Assembly: GCA_019459455.1 (NCBI GenBank) | Contig: JAIBEX010000008.1 | Span: forward strand, 1 to 64,000 | Source: Weeksellaceae bacterium | GTDB lineage: Bacteria; Bacteroidota; Bacteroidia; Flavobacteriales; Weeksellaceae | Length of the DNA: 64,000 nt | Direction of reading: 5' to 3' | Shown: piece after piece, positions 18,446-27,943 of the stretch | Layout: each line of letters begins with the position of its first letter | Position numbering within the stretch: position 1 is the first letter of the stretch | The notes under the pieces: model-generated | Databases searched by the model: none | Told to the model about the DNA's origin: nothing | What the model saw: only the letters and a program-made list of their open reading frames with translations | Program-made: the position numbers and the translations under genes

Positions 18446-19822
18446 TCAGTTTTTCTTTTTGAGAGCGAATCCGGCTGCGATGAAAAGGATATTGACTAGG
18501 AAATAGGTGATTCCGTTAGGTGCAGTAGCAGTTCCGAAGAGTACTGTGGCAGCACCCAGGATGGAAATGACAGCCATCAGCAGTTTAAATGATTTGTTAC
18601 CGGAAAAGACATTGGATTTAAAAAGGCTGAACAAGCCGATGAACAATGCGGTATTCACAAGGTAGATGAAGATAATGGGTATTGCAGAAAAATCAAAATT
18701 TACGGAAGTAAATATAGGATGGGTGTTTGAAATGTAATAGATCACCAGATAGAATATGATGAGGACTAATCCCAAAATCGCGCTGTTTAAGGGCATTTTG
18801 GTTCTCGGTTCTATCTGATTAAGGTTCCAGAATTTCTTAGACTTTTCCAGGTTTGAAAACTGGTAAGGCACACGGATGGTCGCCAGCAGAAGCCCGTTTG
18901 AGGTTCCCAGAACCGAAATGATAATGAAAATCTGCATGAGCAGCGCTCCGGTGTCCGAGGCCATTTTTCTCGCAAATTCAGTGATATAAGTGTCTTTTAA
19001 CGTCATAATTTCCCCTCCGCTCATACGGGATACTATTCCTGTATAGTAGGAGATGTAAATCACCATTACCGTAACTGTGCCTATGATGAGGGCTTTCGGC
19101 AAGTTTTTCGCTGAATTTTTTATCTCTCCGGAAATCTGCGTCGCGATATACCACCCGTCAAAAGCGAATGAAATCGGGATAAAACTTGCTGCAATCAGCA
19201 GAATCATGGACTGGTCTGCCGTCATGTTTCCGGCAGCACTTGCGAACGTATTGGCTTCACTAACATCTCCTTTTACCATGCTTAGAATACCGACAGAGGC
19301 AATAAAAATCAACGGCATCACCTTCAGGACTGTGGTAAACTGCTGGAAAATCCCACTGCTTTTCGGGCGTAAAATGTTGAAGACAAAAAAGATCAGCAGA
19401 TTTGCGAAACCAATTAAGGCGAAATGCAGAGGGGTGGGTTTTAAGTTGGTAAATTCTGCAGTCAGATGTGCAATGTAGATTCCTGAAACGGTAAAAAGTA
19501 CAGCCGTAAGTAACGGATAGAACAGACTCATATACATCCAGCCTACAAAGTAACTGGCGTTGGTGCCAAATCTGTAGTTCACATAATTCAGGATTCCGCC
19601 GTCCTTTGGAAGGAGCTGGGCATAATTTGCCATGGATATTGCACCAAACACCACGCTGAAGCCCACAATGATGAACCCGAAAAGTCCCGCCAAAATATTT
19701 CCCTGGGTTGCCAGGAGGACATCATCCACCTTGAAGAAGATTCCCGACCCGATCACCTGGCCTATAACCATGGAAACCGCGGTGAATAATCCGTATTTTG
19801 CTTCGAGTTTTTGGTCGTTCAT
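18446..19822 (-). CDS. APC-family amino acid permease
   Basis: 458 residues from the ATG at 19822, which gives MNDQKLEAKYGLFTAVSMVIG. A longer frame to 19945 would add a tryptophan-rich stretch unlike the family. There are about twelve membrane helices. The first carries the APC signature VIGQVIGSGIFF, where the broken helix binds the substrate alpha-amino/carboxyl group, and FDGWYIATQISGEIKN in helix 6 resembles LAT-type exchangers. Substrate cannot be stated. A weak hairpin overlaps the stop codon. It lies 38 bases downstream of the ABC-F ATPase gene. Confidence 0.9.
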   Translation of the reverse strand: MNDQKLEAKYGLFTAVSMVIGQVIGSGIFFKVDDVLLATQGNILAGLFGFIIVGFSVVFGAISMANYAQLLPKDGGILNYVNYRFGTNASYFVGWMYMSLFYPLLTAVLFTVSGIYIAHLTAEFTNLKPTPLHFALIGFANLLIFFVFNILRPKSSGIFQQFTTVLKVMPLIFIASVGILSMVKGDVSEANTFASAAGNMTADQSMILLIAASFIPISFAFDGWYIATQISGEIKNSAKNLPKALIIGTVTVMVIYISYYTGIVSRMSGGEIMTLKDTYITEFARKMASDTGALLMQIFIIISVLGTSNGLLLATIRVPYQFSNLEKSKKFWNLNQIEPRTKMPLNSAILGLVLIIFYLVIYYISNTHPIFTSVNFDFSAIPIIFIYLVNTALFIGLFSLFKSNVFSGNKSFKLLMAVISILGAATVLFGTATAPNGITYFLVNILFIAAGFALKKKN

Positions 19823-19859
19823 TATGTATTGTTGTTGGATATAGTGGAATACACAGGAA

Positions 19860-21755
19860 TCAGGCCTCCTGAAGTTCCAGCCAACGCAGTTCCATTTCCT
19901 CCAGTTTTCCGCCAATACGTTCCAGTTCGGCCGAGAGCTGGGCAATCTTTTCGTAATCGGTTTCGTTGTTCAGTTGCTCCAGGATTTCGCTCCTCCTTTT
20001 TTCGATTACCGGTATTTCTTTATCGATCATTTCGAGTTCCCGCTGTTCCTTGAAGGACAGTTTCCGCTGTGGTACAGCAGTTTTTGCAGGTATTGGTGCT
20101 GTGTCTTTTTTTTCTGTTTTAGGCAGTTCGGTGCGAATCTCTTCCTGGCCTTTTTTACTTTGCTCCTTGCTTTTCATCTCCCGGTATTCCGAGAACGTTC
20201 CCACAAAATCCCTTATTTCTCCGTCGCCTTCGAACGCGAGTACATGATCCACGACACGGTCTATAAAATAACGGTCATGCGAAACGATGATAAGGCTTCC
20301 CTGAAACTGCTGCAGAAAATTCTCAAGTACAGTCAGGGTAGGTAGGTCGAGGTCATTTGTTGGCTCATCAAAAATAAGAAAATTGGGATTCTGATAGAGT
20401 ACATACATTAAATGCAGCCTCCGTTTCTCCCCGCCGGAAAGTTTGGAGATTGGAGAGTACTGGGTCTGGTCATCAAAAAGGAAGAGTCTGAGGAACTGTG
20501 AGGCAGAGATGGTCCGGCCGTTTGCCAACGGAAAGTTTTCAGAAATTTCCTTAATAAAATCAATGACCCTTTCGTCCTCCTTGTAGGTAAGCCCTTTCTG
20601 CGAAAAATATCCGAATTTTATGGTTTCACCTGTCTCAATCCGGCCCTTATCGTAGGGTTCCAGGCCCTGGATGATATTCAGTAAGGTGGATTTTCCTGCT
20701 CCGTTCTTGCCTACAATTCCTACCTTTTCGCCACGCTGGAACTGGTAGGAGAAATCTTTCAGTAAAACCTTATCGCCATAACTTTTATCAATATGCTGAA
20801 GTTCAAGGATCTTGTTCCCAAGACGCTTCATATCAAATTCAAGCTCAAGTTTTTCTTTACGGGTGTCGGTTTTGGCTACTTTCTCAGTTTCGTAGAAATC
20901 ATCTATGCGCGATTTAGATTTGGTGGTTCTTGCCTTCGGCTGCCTCCGCATCCATTCCAGTTCCTTACGGTACAGGTTGTTGGCCTTGTCGATGGTGGAA
21001 TTCAGGTTGTCTTCGCGGATCATTTTGTTTTCCAGGTAAGTCGCGTAGCTGCCATTGTGAACATAAAGGTTCTGATCCTCCATTTCCCAGATAATATCGC
21101 ATACCGAGTCCAGGAAGTACCGGTCGTGCGTTACAAGAAGCAGGGTTATTTTTGCTTTGGACAGGTAATTTTCCAGCCATTCAACCATCTCCACGTCCAG
21201 ATGGTTGGTGGGTTCATCCATGATGAGAAGAATGTGCCGGTGCTCTGCGCGGGTCTCGGTGAGCAATTTAGCAAGCGCCACGCGTTTAATCTGTCCGCCG
21301 GAAAGGGTTCCCATTTTGGCTTCCAAATCCGTTATTTTTAGCTGCGACAGGATTTGTTTCATCTCGTTCTCCAGATCCCAGGCTTTGTGGATTTCCATTT
21401 CTGCCAGCGCTTTTTCCATATCATCCGGGTTTTCGGTATGCAGCGCGTGGTGGTACTTCTTTACGGCCATGATGGGTGGGGAGTCCAGGGTCATCATGAA
21501 TTCTTCTACCGTAAGACTGGAATTGAATTCAATTTCCTGATCGAACAGGACCACCTGGATGTCTTTGTTAATCACGACACTTCCGGAATCTGCAATCTCT
21601 TTTCCCATCAGTATCTTGAGCAGGGTGGATTTGCCGCTGCCGTTTTTGGCTACAATGGCAATTTTATCTCCCTCATTAACGTTGAAGGTGATGTTTTTAA
21701 AAAGAACTTTTAAGCCGTATGATTTGGTGAGATTTTCTGCAGTAACGTAGTTCAT
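19860..21755 (-). CDS. ABC-F family ATPase, Uup-like
   Basis: 631 residues from the ATG at 21755 (MNYVTAENLTKSYG). The upstream extension to 21851 is unlike the family. Two ABC ATPase domains, each with Walker A (GSGKSTLL and GAGKSTLL), signatures (LSGGQIKRVALA and LSGGEKRRLHLM) and Walker B ending DEPTNHLD / DEPTNDLD. Between them lies the charged interdomain linker (WMRRQPKARTTKSKSRIDDF). The C-terminal coiled coil beginning KLSFKEQRELEMIDKEIP is the Uup-type extension that binds branched DNA in E. coli. No membrane segments; a ribosome or DNA-associated ATPase. A named drug-resistance role is not supported. Confidence 0.92.
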   Translation of the reverse strand: MNYVTAENLTKSYGLKVLFKNITFNVNEGDKIAIVAKNGSGKSTLLKILMGKEIADSGSVVINKDIQVVLFDQEIEFNSSLTVEEFMMTLDSPPIMAVKKYHHALHTENPDDMEKALAEMEIHKAWDLENEMKQILSQLKITDLEAKMGTLSGGQIKRVALAKLLTETRAEHRHILLIMDEPTNHLDVEMVEWLENYLSKAKITLLLVTHDRYFLDSVCDIIWEMEDQNLYVHNGSYATYLENKMIREDNLNSTIDKANNLYRKELEWMRRQPKARTTKSKSRIDDFYETEKVAKTDTRKEKLELEFDMKRLGNKILELQHIDKSYGDKVLLKDFSYQFQRGEKVGIVGKNGAGKSTLLNIIQGLEPYDKGRIETGETIKFGYFSQKGLTYKEDERVIDFIKEISENFPLANGRTISASQFLRLFLFDDQTQYSPISKLSGGEKRRLHLMYVLYQNPNFLIFDEPTNDLDLPTLTVLENFLQQFQGSLIIVSHDRYFIDRVVDHVLAFEGDGEIRDFVGTFSEYREMKSKEQSKKGQEEIRTELPKTEKKDTAPIPAKTAVPQRKLSFKEQRELEMIDKEIPVIEKRRSEILEQLNNETDYEKIAQLSAELERIGGKLEEMELRWLELQEA

Positions 21756-21820
21756 TATTCCTATGTTGAAGGTTGGTAAGAGGATTTTTCTTTGAGAGTG
21801 CGAAAATACGACAAATGAAC

Positions 21821-22684
21821 TTAATCCAGTGTAAGTCTTTTCAGTGACCAAAGACTGCCGTTATAAACATCCACATCCACTTTTGTGTTGATACCGTATA
21901 CAATTCCGTTCTCCGTGAACTGCCAGAAATTCCAGTCGTCTGACGGGGAAGGCTGGGGAACGTCATTGTAATTTGCAAGCCAAAGGGGATAGCCTTCGAA
22001 CTCGCCTTTCAGGAAATCATTGTAATAATGATAATAGGTATAGATGATGGGTTTTTCGCCATAGGCCTCCTCCACAATCCGGCACCAGATCTTAAGGTCT
22101 TCCAGTAGCTTTTCATTGGTTTTCCGCTTTGGTATCCGCTCAATATCCAGTATGGGCGGCAAATCTCCTTGCTCCAGTTTAACGTTTTCAAGGAAATTGT
22201 TGGCCTGTCGCACCGGATCCTCATCTGCACGGTAAAAATGATAGGCCCCGCGGATGAGTTCATGCTTTTTAGCAAGTTCCCAGAATTCATCAAAATGTTT
22301 ATCGCTACTGCGGTTTCCCATTGTCGCACGAAGCACTACAAATTTTATTGGGATGGACCGGTTTCCGATGCTTAAGCTGTCCCATTTGATGTCTTCCCTT
22401 CTCTGATAATGCGAAAGGTCGATCCCGAAAGTTTTGTCGGCATAATCACCAATGATCCTGGTGATGCGCTGTTCTTCAAATGCGCTGTTGGAGAGTTTCT
22501 TATGTTCGAACTTATCGAAGTACATCGCATAATAGAATGAAATTTTCTCCTTTAAATAAAATCCCGTTCCCAATAATGCAATGGCGAGGATGACGAGCAG
22601 GATTTCACGGCGCAGAATAAAACTTTTCCTGCGTTTTCGGTGTATTTTTCGTGTCGACTTCCTTTTTACGGGTTTTTTGGGCAT
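21821..22684 (-). CDS. GH25 family lysozyme, membrane-anchored
   Basis: 287 residues from the ATG at 22684. A very basic N-terminus (KPVKRKSTRKIHRKRRK) precedes one membrane helix (LLVILAIALLGTGFYL, about 29-45), so the enzyme is tethered facing the periplasm. The GH25 barrel shows GIDLSHYQ with the first catalytic aspartate, VLRATMGNRSSDKHF, RGAYHFYR, and PPILDIE with the acid DxE pair. The end reads WNFWQFTENGIVYGI, as in the family. It hydrolyses the MurNAc-GlcNAc bond of peptidoglycan, probably in wall remodelling. Divergent from the NDH-2 gene. Confidence 0.92.
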   Translation of the reverse strand: MPKKPVKRKSTRKIHRKRRKSFILRREILLVILAIALLGTGFYLKEKISFYYAMYFDKFEHKKLSNSAFEEQRITRIIGDYADKTFGIDLSHYQRREDIKWDSLSIGNRSIPIKFVVLRATMGNRSSDKHFDEFWELAKKHELIRGAYHFYRADEDPVRQANNFLENVKLEQGDLPPILDIERIPKRKTNEKLLEDLKIWCRIVEEAYGEKPIIYTYYHYYNDFLKGEFEGYPLWLANYNDVPQPSPSDDWNFWQFTENGIVYGINTKVDVDVYNGSLWSLKRLTLD

Positions 22685-22858
22685 AAGACTGCAAAAATAG
22701 TTTTTTTCTTGGCCACAAAAAATCCTGGGAAGGAGTTTTCTCATGATGCCAGTTCAACGGGAAGTATCCTTTTCAGAAAGTGATGAGGTAGAGACCCCGA
22801 AGCCCAAATCAAAGCCGGTTCTACTGCGACCCATCGGCCGACTCTCCAAAAAAATGAA

Positions 22859-22867
22859 TAACTTTGC
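22859..22867 (+). promoter_or_regulatory. -7 promoter box directly before the NDH-2 start codon
   Basis: TAACTTTGC matches TAnnTTTG and ends 4 bases before the ATG at 22872. Transcription would start at or next to the ATG, so the mRNA would have almost no leader. Confidence 0.5.
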
Positions 22868-22871
22868 CGGT

Positions 22872-24134
22872 ATGGAAGCACGGGAAAAAATTGTAATCGT
22901 AGGCGGTGGATTTGCGGGACTTCAACTCGCAAAAACGCTGAACAACAGGAGCAAAAAGGTGATCATCATTGATAAAGTGAATCACCACATGTTCCAGCCA
23001 CTCTTTTATCAGGTGGCCTGCGGCAGGATCGAGCCGAGCAATATTTCCTTTCCTTTCCGCAAGATTTTTCAACGTTCGCGAAACGTGCAGTACCGGATGA
23101 CGGAGGTACAGAGAATCCTGCCGGAACAGAACAAAATCATTACCGAAGACGCGGAGTTCACCTACGACAAACTTGTGATTGCAACCGGGTGCAAAACGAA
23201 CTTTTTCGGCAACGATAAGATGGAGCGGCTCGCTTTCGGGATGAAGAATACACAGGAAGCCATTGCGATACGGAACCACGTCCTGCTTACCTTTGAAAAA
23301 CTGATTATTGAAAGGAAACGGAGTGACGACGGTAACTGGAATATCGTGATCGTAGGCAGTGGACCTACCGGGGTCGAACTTGCAGGAGCTTTCTCCGAAA
23401 TGAAAAGGGAAATCCTGCCACGCGACTATCCGCATATGAATTTTGACCACCTCAACATCATTCTGGTCAGTTCCACCGAGGCTCCACTTTCCAACATGAG
23501 TACAGAATCCCAAAGAATGTCGGAAAAATACCTGCAGGAACTGGGGGTAGACTTTATGAGCGGCGAAAGGGTAACCGATTATGACGGAGACCGGGTGTTC
23601 CTGGCGAGTGGAAAAGAAATTCCCGCGAACAACGTAATCTGGGCTGCCGGAGTTACAGGAAATGTAATTGAGGGGTTGAAGGAAGAACAGGTCCTGAGGA
23701 ACAGGTATGTGGTAGACCGCTTCAACAGGGTGAAAGGAACCGGCAATATATTTGCGGTGGGCGATATCGCCTACATGGAAACTCCCAGATACCCTCAGGG
23801 ACACCCTCAGGTAGCCAATGTGGCGATCAATCAGGGAAGGAATCTCGCTAAAAATATGATCCGAAATTCCGAAACAGAATGGAAACCTTATGAATATGAG
23901 GACCGCGGAAGTATGGCAACCATAGGAAAACACCGGGCAGTAGTGGACTTGCCTAAGTTTAAATTCCAGGGATTTTTTGCTTGGTATTTCTGGATGTTCC
24001 TGCACTTGATGCTTATTCTTTCGGTAAGGAACAAACTGGCTGTTTTCTTCAACTGGATGTGGAGTTATGTGAATAAAGATTCATCTTTGCGCCTTATAAT
24101 CCTTCCCAACAAAAAAAATACAACTGAACAATGA
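22872..24134 (+). CDS. ndh: Type II NADH:quinone oxidoreductase (NDH-2)
   Basis: 420 residues from the ATG at 22872. In-frame ATGs also exist at 22854 and 22743, but the first falls on the promoter box and the second gives a charged non-family extension. It is a single-subunit non-pumping enzyme passing electrons from NADH to menaquinone. Two Rossmann folds: FAD motif [11 protein letters not shown] at the N-terminus and NADH motif [14 protein letters not shown] near 160. [19 protein letters not shown] and [11 protein letters not shown] complete the FAD site. The C-terminal [15 protein letters not shown] and FFNWMWSYV are the membrane-associating helices. It overlaps trmD by four bases. Confidence 0.93.
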   Translation: MEAREKIVIVGGGFAGLQLAKTLNNRSKKVIIIDKVNHHMFQPLFYQVACGRIEPSNISFPFRKIFQRSRNVQYRMTEVQRILPEQNKIITEDAEFTYDKLVIATGCKTNFFGNDKMERLAFGMKNTQEAIAIRNHVLLTFEKLIIERKRSDDGNWNIVIVGSGPTGVELAGAFSEMKREILPRDYPHMNFDHLNIILVSSTEAPLSNMSTESQRMSEKYLQELGVDFMSGERVTDYDGDRVFLASGKEIPANNVIWAAGVTGNVIEGLKEEQVLRNRYVVDRFNRVKGTGNIFAVGDIAYMETPRYPQGHPQVANVAINQGRNLAKNMIRNSETEWKPYEYEDRGSMATIGKHRAVVDLPKFKFQGFFAWYFWMFLHLMLILSVRNKLAVFFNWMWSYVNKDSSLRLIILPNKKNTTEQ

Positions 24135-24805
24135 GAATTGACATCATAAGTGTACTGCCGGAACTGATGGAAAGCCCGTTCCAGACTTCAATTCTGAAAC
24201 GCGCGGTGCAGAAGGGGCTGGCGGAAGTTCATTTTCACCAGCTCCGGGACTGGAGTGTGGGAAAGCACCGCAAGGTGGATGATGAGCCTTACGGCGGAGG
24301 AGCAGGGATGGTAATGTTGGCTGAACCATTGGACCGCTGCATCTCCGAACTTAAATCCCAGCGGAATTACGATGAAATCATTTATCTGACCCCCGACGGC
24401 GTGACCCTGAATCAGAAAATAGCCAATACCCTGTCCATAAAGGATAACCTGATTTTTCTTTGCGGGCATTATAAAGGCATAGACCAACGCGTGCGGGACC
24501 TTCATATTACGAAGGAAATTTCTATTGGAGATTATGTGCTTACCGGCGGCGAACTGGCGGCCTGTGTGCTGGCAGATTCGGTAATACGCCTCTTGCCCGG
24601 AGTCCTGAATGATGAGCAGAGCGCGCTTACCGATACTTTTCAGGATAACCTGCTTTCTCCGCCGATCTATACCCGGCCTGAAGAATATAAAGGGTTGAAA
24701 GTCCCCGAAGTGCTCCTGAGCGGCAACTTCCGTAAGATTGAAGAGTGGCGCCATGATGAGGCGGTACGCATTACGCAGGAAAGACGGCCCGACCTTCTGG
24801 ATTAA
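24131..24805 (+). CDS. trmD: tRNA (guanine-N1)-methyltransferase
   Basis: Methylates G37 next to the anticodon of tRNAs reading CUN, CCN and CGG, preventing +1 frameshifting. 224 residues, standard length. The trefoil-knot SAM site is seen in [28 protein letters not shown] and [15 protein letters not shown], and the N-terminal segment [12 protein letters not shown] is typical. The ATG overlaps the NDH-2 stop (ATGA), so translation is coupled. Its stop overlaps the stop of the convergent VOC gene, leaving no room for a terminator. Confidence 0.97.
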   Translation: MRIDIISVLPELMESPFQTSILKRAVQKGLAEVHFHQLRDWSVGKHRKVDDEPYGGGAGMVMLAEPLDRCISELKSQRNYDEIIYLTPDGVTLNQKIANTLSIKDNLIFLCGHYKGIDQRVRDLHITKEISIGDYVLTGGELAACVLADSVIRLLPGVLNDEQSALTDTFQDNLLSPPIYTRPEEYKGLKVPEVLLSGNFRKIEEWRHDEAVRITQERRPDLLD

Positions 24806-25152
24806 GCAGGCTCACCGAAAGTGAGCAGATTGTTGTCCGGGTCCAACAGGGAAAATTCTTTCTGACCCCAGGGTTTGATTTGCAGTTTACCGTTGGGATG
24901 TATGGCTACACCCTGTTCCAAAAGGGTGTTGTAAAGTTCCTCAATATCATCCACCCGAATGTAGACCATTCCGTAATTTTTAGCAGGGTCAATTTCTTTG
25001 AATTCAAAGAAATGGAGTTCGATCTCATCCTTGCCCAAAATGATATAATCATCATAGTCACTGATTTCCTGAAATGAAAGTTGACCGATGTAGTAGGACT
25101 TTGTGACCTGCCTGTCGCGCATCGGTAATTTTGGATGGATTCGTTTCAGCAT
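24802..25152 (-). CDS. VOC-superfamily protein, bleomycin-resistance-like
   Basis: 116 residues forming the two beta-alpha-beta-beta-beta repeats of the vicinal oxygen chelate fold ([22 protein letters not shown], then [16 protein letters not shown] and [18 protein letters not shown]). The second-repeat pattern of [14 protein letters not shown] type is that of the bleomycin-binding proteins, which sequester drug rather than catalyse. Metal-binding residues of glyoxalase I are not obviously complete. A resistance role is only a possibility. It ends convergently with trmD with a 4-base overlap. Confidence 0.82.
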   Translation of the reverse strand: MLKRIHPKLPMRDRQVTKSYYIGQLSFQEISDYDDYIILGKDEIELHFFEFKEIDPAKNYGMVYIRVDDIEELYNTLLEQGVAIHPNGKLQIKPWGQKEFSLLDPDNNLLTFGEPA

Positions 25153-25188
25153 TTCATAAACTTATGGTTACTGCGGATGCTCTATCTG

Positions 25189-25854
25189 TTATTTAAAGGG
25201 GGCACTCAGGAAATCATTCAGTGGTTTTATGGCCCGCAGAATGGTTCCGAAATTTTTTACTGCGTTCGGGTCTGTCACTTCTTCGTCCTTCAGGGTGTAA
25301 ACAGCGATGATGTTTTTGAGTTTCAGGAACTCGGCCATTTTATCGTCTTTCTCAAAACCCTGCGGTACCCTCATCAGCTTATCATCCTGGGACAGTTCTG
25401 TGAAATATTTCCTGAAATTCTTGTCATTGAGCACGGAATTGAATTCCTCATGGTTCATTGAAATTTCTTTACGGATCTTCTTCAGGACTGTGGTGTCCGG
25501 TTGATAGACTCCACCTGCCAGAAAAGATTTCCCGGGTTCAATGTGAAGGTAATATCCGGCAATCTCACCTCCTTTTCCCATGCCCAATCCGGCACCAAAA
25601 TTCGTTTTGTAGGGTGTTTTGTCCTTTGAAAACCGGGTGTCCCGGTAAATCCGGAATAGGGATTTTTTAGCATCAAGTTTTAAGACTTCCTCATCAAACC
25701 GGCCAATCTCTTCTATCAGGCTTTCCACAAATGCTGCCATATTTTCATTGGCTGTATTGTATTGCGCTTTGTTTTCAGTGAACCACTCGCGGTTATTGTT
25801 TTTGTTAAGGTCTTTAAGGAATTGTAGGGTAGTTTTTTGTATTGCAGAAGCCAT
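25189..25854 (-). CDS. DUF2461 family protein
   Basis: 221 residues matching DUF2461: the opening TLQFLKDLNKNNNREWFTEN, then FRIYRDTRFSKDKTPYKTNF, then YYLHIEPGKSFLAGGVYQPD, and a C-terminal region near FLSAPFK. Biochemical function is unknown. No signal peptide, so cytoplasmic. It lies 36 bases upstream of the VOC gene on the same strand and may be cotranscribed. The start MASAIQKTTLQFL fits the family. Confidence 0.9.
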   Translation of the reverse strand: MASAIQKTTLQFLKDLNKNNNREWFTENKAQYNTANENMAAFVESLIEEIGRFDEEVLKLDAKKSLFRIYRDTRFSKDKTPYKTNFGAGLGMGKGGEIAGYYLHIEPGKSFLAGGVYQPDTTVLKKIRKEISMNHEEFNSVLNDKNFRKYFTELSQDDKLMRVPQGFEKDDKMAEFLKLKNIIAVYTLKDEEVTDPNAVKNFGTILRAIKPLNDFLSAPFK

Positions 25855-25987
25855 TGGTTTGTAATTTTCATAAAATTAGCAAAAATTAAGTTTATACCGC
25901 AAAACTTAAAGGCATAAAATATTGAAATTGTATCCTTTAACATAAGTTTAATAAAACCTTATATTTCTTATCAAAAATAAAATCAGT

Positions 25988-25996
25988 ATCTTTGCC
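25988..25996 (+). promoter_or_regulatory. Bacteroidota -7 promoter box of the large DEAD-box helicase
   Basis: TATCTTTGC, an exact TAnnTTTGC match, 24 bases before the ATG. Confidence 0.6.
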
Positions 25997-26020
25997 GCCG
26001 AATTATAGACGATCTTTTAC

Positions 26021-27769
26021 ATGAATTTATTTACGGAGACCAATTTAAGTCCTGAAATCTTGAAGGCAATTGGCGAACTGGGCTTTGTGAGCCCAACAGA
26101 AATCCAAAAACAGACTATTCCTTTTATCTCTACAGATATCCGCGATCTAATCGCACTTGCGCAGACAGGAACAGGCAAAACAGCAGCGTTTTCGCTTCCG
26201 ATTTTGGATATGATTGACGACGGGAGTCGCAAAATCCAATTTTTGGTGCTTTGCCCGACCAGAGAACTTTGTTTGCAGATTACCAAAGACATTACCAACT
26301 ATTCTAAATACATGAAGAACATCAAAACCACAGCGGTTTATGGTGGATCAAGTATTACAGACCAAATCCGCTCCCTGCGGGATAAACCACAGATTATTGT
26401 GGGAACTCCGGGGCGTGTGATCGATTTGATTAACAGGAAAGCCCTTGATTTTTCAGAAATTCAGTGGCTTGTTCTGGATGAGGCAGATGAAATGCTCTCC
26501 ATGGGCTTCAAAGATGACCTGGAAACCATTTTAAAGGAAACGCCGGAAACCAAGCAGACTTATTTATTCTCGGCAACGATGAATAAAGAGGTGGAACGTA
26601 TTTCCAAAAATTATTTAACGACGCCGCACCGTATTGCTGTGGGTTCGATAAATGAGGTTAAGAAAAACATCAAGCATGAATACTATGTGGTGGGTTACCG
26701 GCATAAGAAGGAAGCTTTGAAAAGACTCATCGACGCAAACCCTAATCAGTACTCCATCCTTTTTTGCCGTACCCGTATGGAAACGCAGGAGGTTGCAGAC
26801 TTTCTGATGCAGAACGGTTATGCTGCCGATGCCCTGCACGGTGACTTAAGCCAGGCGCAAAGGGATACGGTGATGAAGAAATTCCGCCTCAAGAACATTG
26901 ATATTTTGGTTGCGACCGATGTGGCTGCCAGAGGACTGGATGTAGATTCCCTTACCCACGTAATCCATTACTCATTGCCTGATGATCCGGAGGTTTTCGT
27001 ACACCGGAGCGGTAGGACGGGAAGAGCAGGGAAGGACGGTATTTCAATGTCCCTTATCAAACCGGAAGAGGCAAGAAAATTAAAGCAGATAAAAATGTCG
27101 ACCAAAATTGACATTGTTGAAAAGAAGATACCAACCGGCGATGAGGTGATTAAAGCACAGGTCGCAGGCGTATTCGAGAAATTACTGACCGAACACGAAG
27201 ATCTTTTCACCTTTGATGACTCTTTAATTCCGGATCTGTCAGCATTTTCGAAGGAGGAACTGGTTCACCAGTTGCTTCAGCTGCAGTTAAGGGACATGGC
27301 CCTTTATTATAAGGACAAGAACGACCTTGCAGACCAGAAATTCAGCAATGACGACCGTGGTGGCGACAGCCGCAGAGACCGTGGCAGCAGAGACCGCGAC
27401 GGAAGAGGTGAAGGAAGAAGAGGCGACCGCGACAGAGGAAACGACCGAAGAGACAGCTTCCGTGATGGAGGCAGAGACGGTGGCCGGGAATTCGTAAGCC
27501 GGGATAGGAAACCGAAAAGAACGAATGCAGATATGGTGAGGTTTTTCTTCAACTTGGGAAAAAGAGACCAACTGAAGAAAATGGATATGCTGGAAATCCT
27601 GAACAAGGCTACCGCAAAATCAAAGAAACGTCCGGATATCGGTGAAATTGAAATCATGGAAAAATTCTCCTTCTTTGAGGTTGAAAAATCATTTAAGGAT
27701 GAAGTCCTTAAAGGTTTGCAGACGCAGAAATTCAAAGGTAAAGATATGAGAGCCGAAGAGGCCAACTAA
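26021..27769 (+). CDS. DEAD-box RNA helicase with RG/RD-rich linker and DbpA-type RNA-binding domain
   Basis: 582 residues, DeaD/CsdA-like. Helicase core: [11 protein letters not shown] (motif I, about 45-55), PTRELCLQ, TPGRVIDL, DEADEM, SATMNKEV, ATDVAARGLDVDSL and HRSGRTGRAG. After about residue 435 comes a stretch of about 50 residues almost wholly arginine, aspartate and glycine, a flexible RNA-binding linker. Then comes a DbpA-like RNA-recognition fold (RTNADMVRFFFNLGKRD to FFEVEKSF). The layout suits ribosome-assembly or cold-shock RNA remodelling. Own promoter and terminator. Confidence 0.95.
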   Translation: MNLFTETNLSPEILKAIGELGFVSPTEIQKQTIPFISTDIRDLIALAQTGTGKTAAFSLPILDMIDDGSRKIQFLVLCPTRELCLQITKDITNYSKYMKNIKTTAVYGGSSITDQIRSLRDKPQIIVGTPGRVIDLINRKALDFSEIQWLVLDEADEMLSMGFKDDLETILKETPETKQTYLFSATMNKEVERISKNYLTTPHRIAVGSINEVKKNIKHEYYVVGYRHKKEALKRLIDANPNQYSILFCRTRMETQEVADFLMQNGYAADALHGDLSQAQRDTVMKKFRLKNIDILVATDVAARGLDVDSLTHVIHYSLPDDPEVFVHRSGRTGRAGKDGISMSLIKPEEARKLKQIKMSTKIDIVEKKIPTGDEVIKAQVAGVFEKLLTEHEDLFTFDDSLIPDLSAFSKEELVHQLLQLQLRDMALYYKDKNDLADQKFSNDDRGGDSRRDRGSRDRDGRGEGRRGDRDRGNDRRDSFRDGGRDGGREFVSRDRKPKRTNADMVRFFFNLGKRDQLKKMDMLEILNKATAKSKKRPDIGEIEIMEKFSFFEVEKSFKDEVLKGLQTQKFKGKDMRAEEAN

Positions 27770-27792
27770 GTTAAGCATACTTAAAAATCAAA

Positions 27793-27826
27793 GAAAAGCA
27801 CGGAATTTCCGTGCTTTTTGTTTTTA
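27793..27826 (+). terminator. Rho-independent terminator after the DEAD-box helicase gene
   Basis: A perfect stem AAAAGCACGGAA/TTCCGTGCTTTT with almost no loop, followed by TTTTTGTTTTT. Confidence 0.9.
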
Positions 27827-27919
27827 TGAATAAGCACCGGAACCGAGAGGAGGATTCCGCTTCTGTTAATTTATAGTTAACTTAATATTAAATTAACATT
27901 GTTAACATTGGAAGTTTAG

Positions 27920-27928
27920 TACCTTTGC
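27920..27928 (+). promoter_or_regulatory. Bacteroidota promoter of the DUF2490 gene
   Basis: TACCTTTGC at the -7 position with TTG at 27899-27901, an 18-base spacer, close to the flavobacterial consensus. It lies 15 bases before the ATG. Confidence 0.55.
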
Positions 27929-27943
27929 CCCGTTATAAAGGTT

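Noticed and set aside
18434-18451. Hairpin AACTGA/TCAGTT at the permease stop codon as a terminator
   Set aside because: Only 6 bp, overlaps the stop codon and is followed by a mixed A/T tract instead of a T run.
22821-24005. Long open frame (394 codons) antisense to NDH-2
   Set aside because: It mirrors the NDH-2 gene, its translation shows no family pattern, and the opposite strand has all the NDH-2 motifs.
27340-27500. Arginine/aspartate/glycine repeat in the DEAD-box gene as a possible CRISPR or tandem repeat
   Set aside because: The repeats are short, irregular and in frame; they encode a flexible RNA-binding linker.
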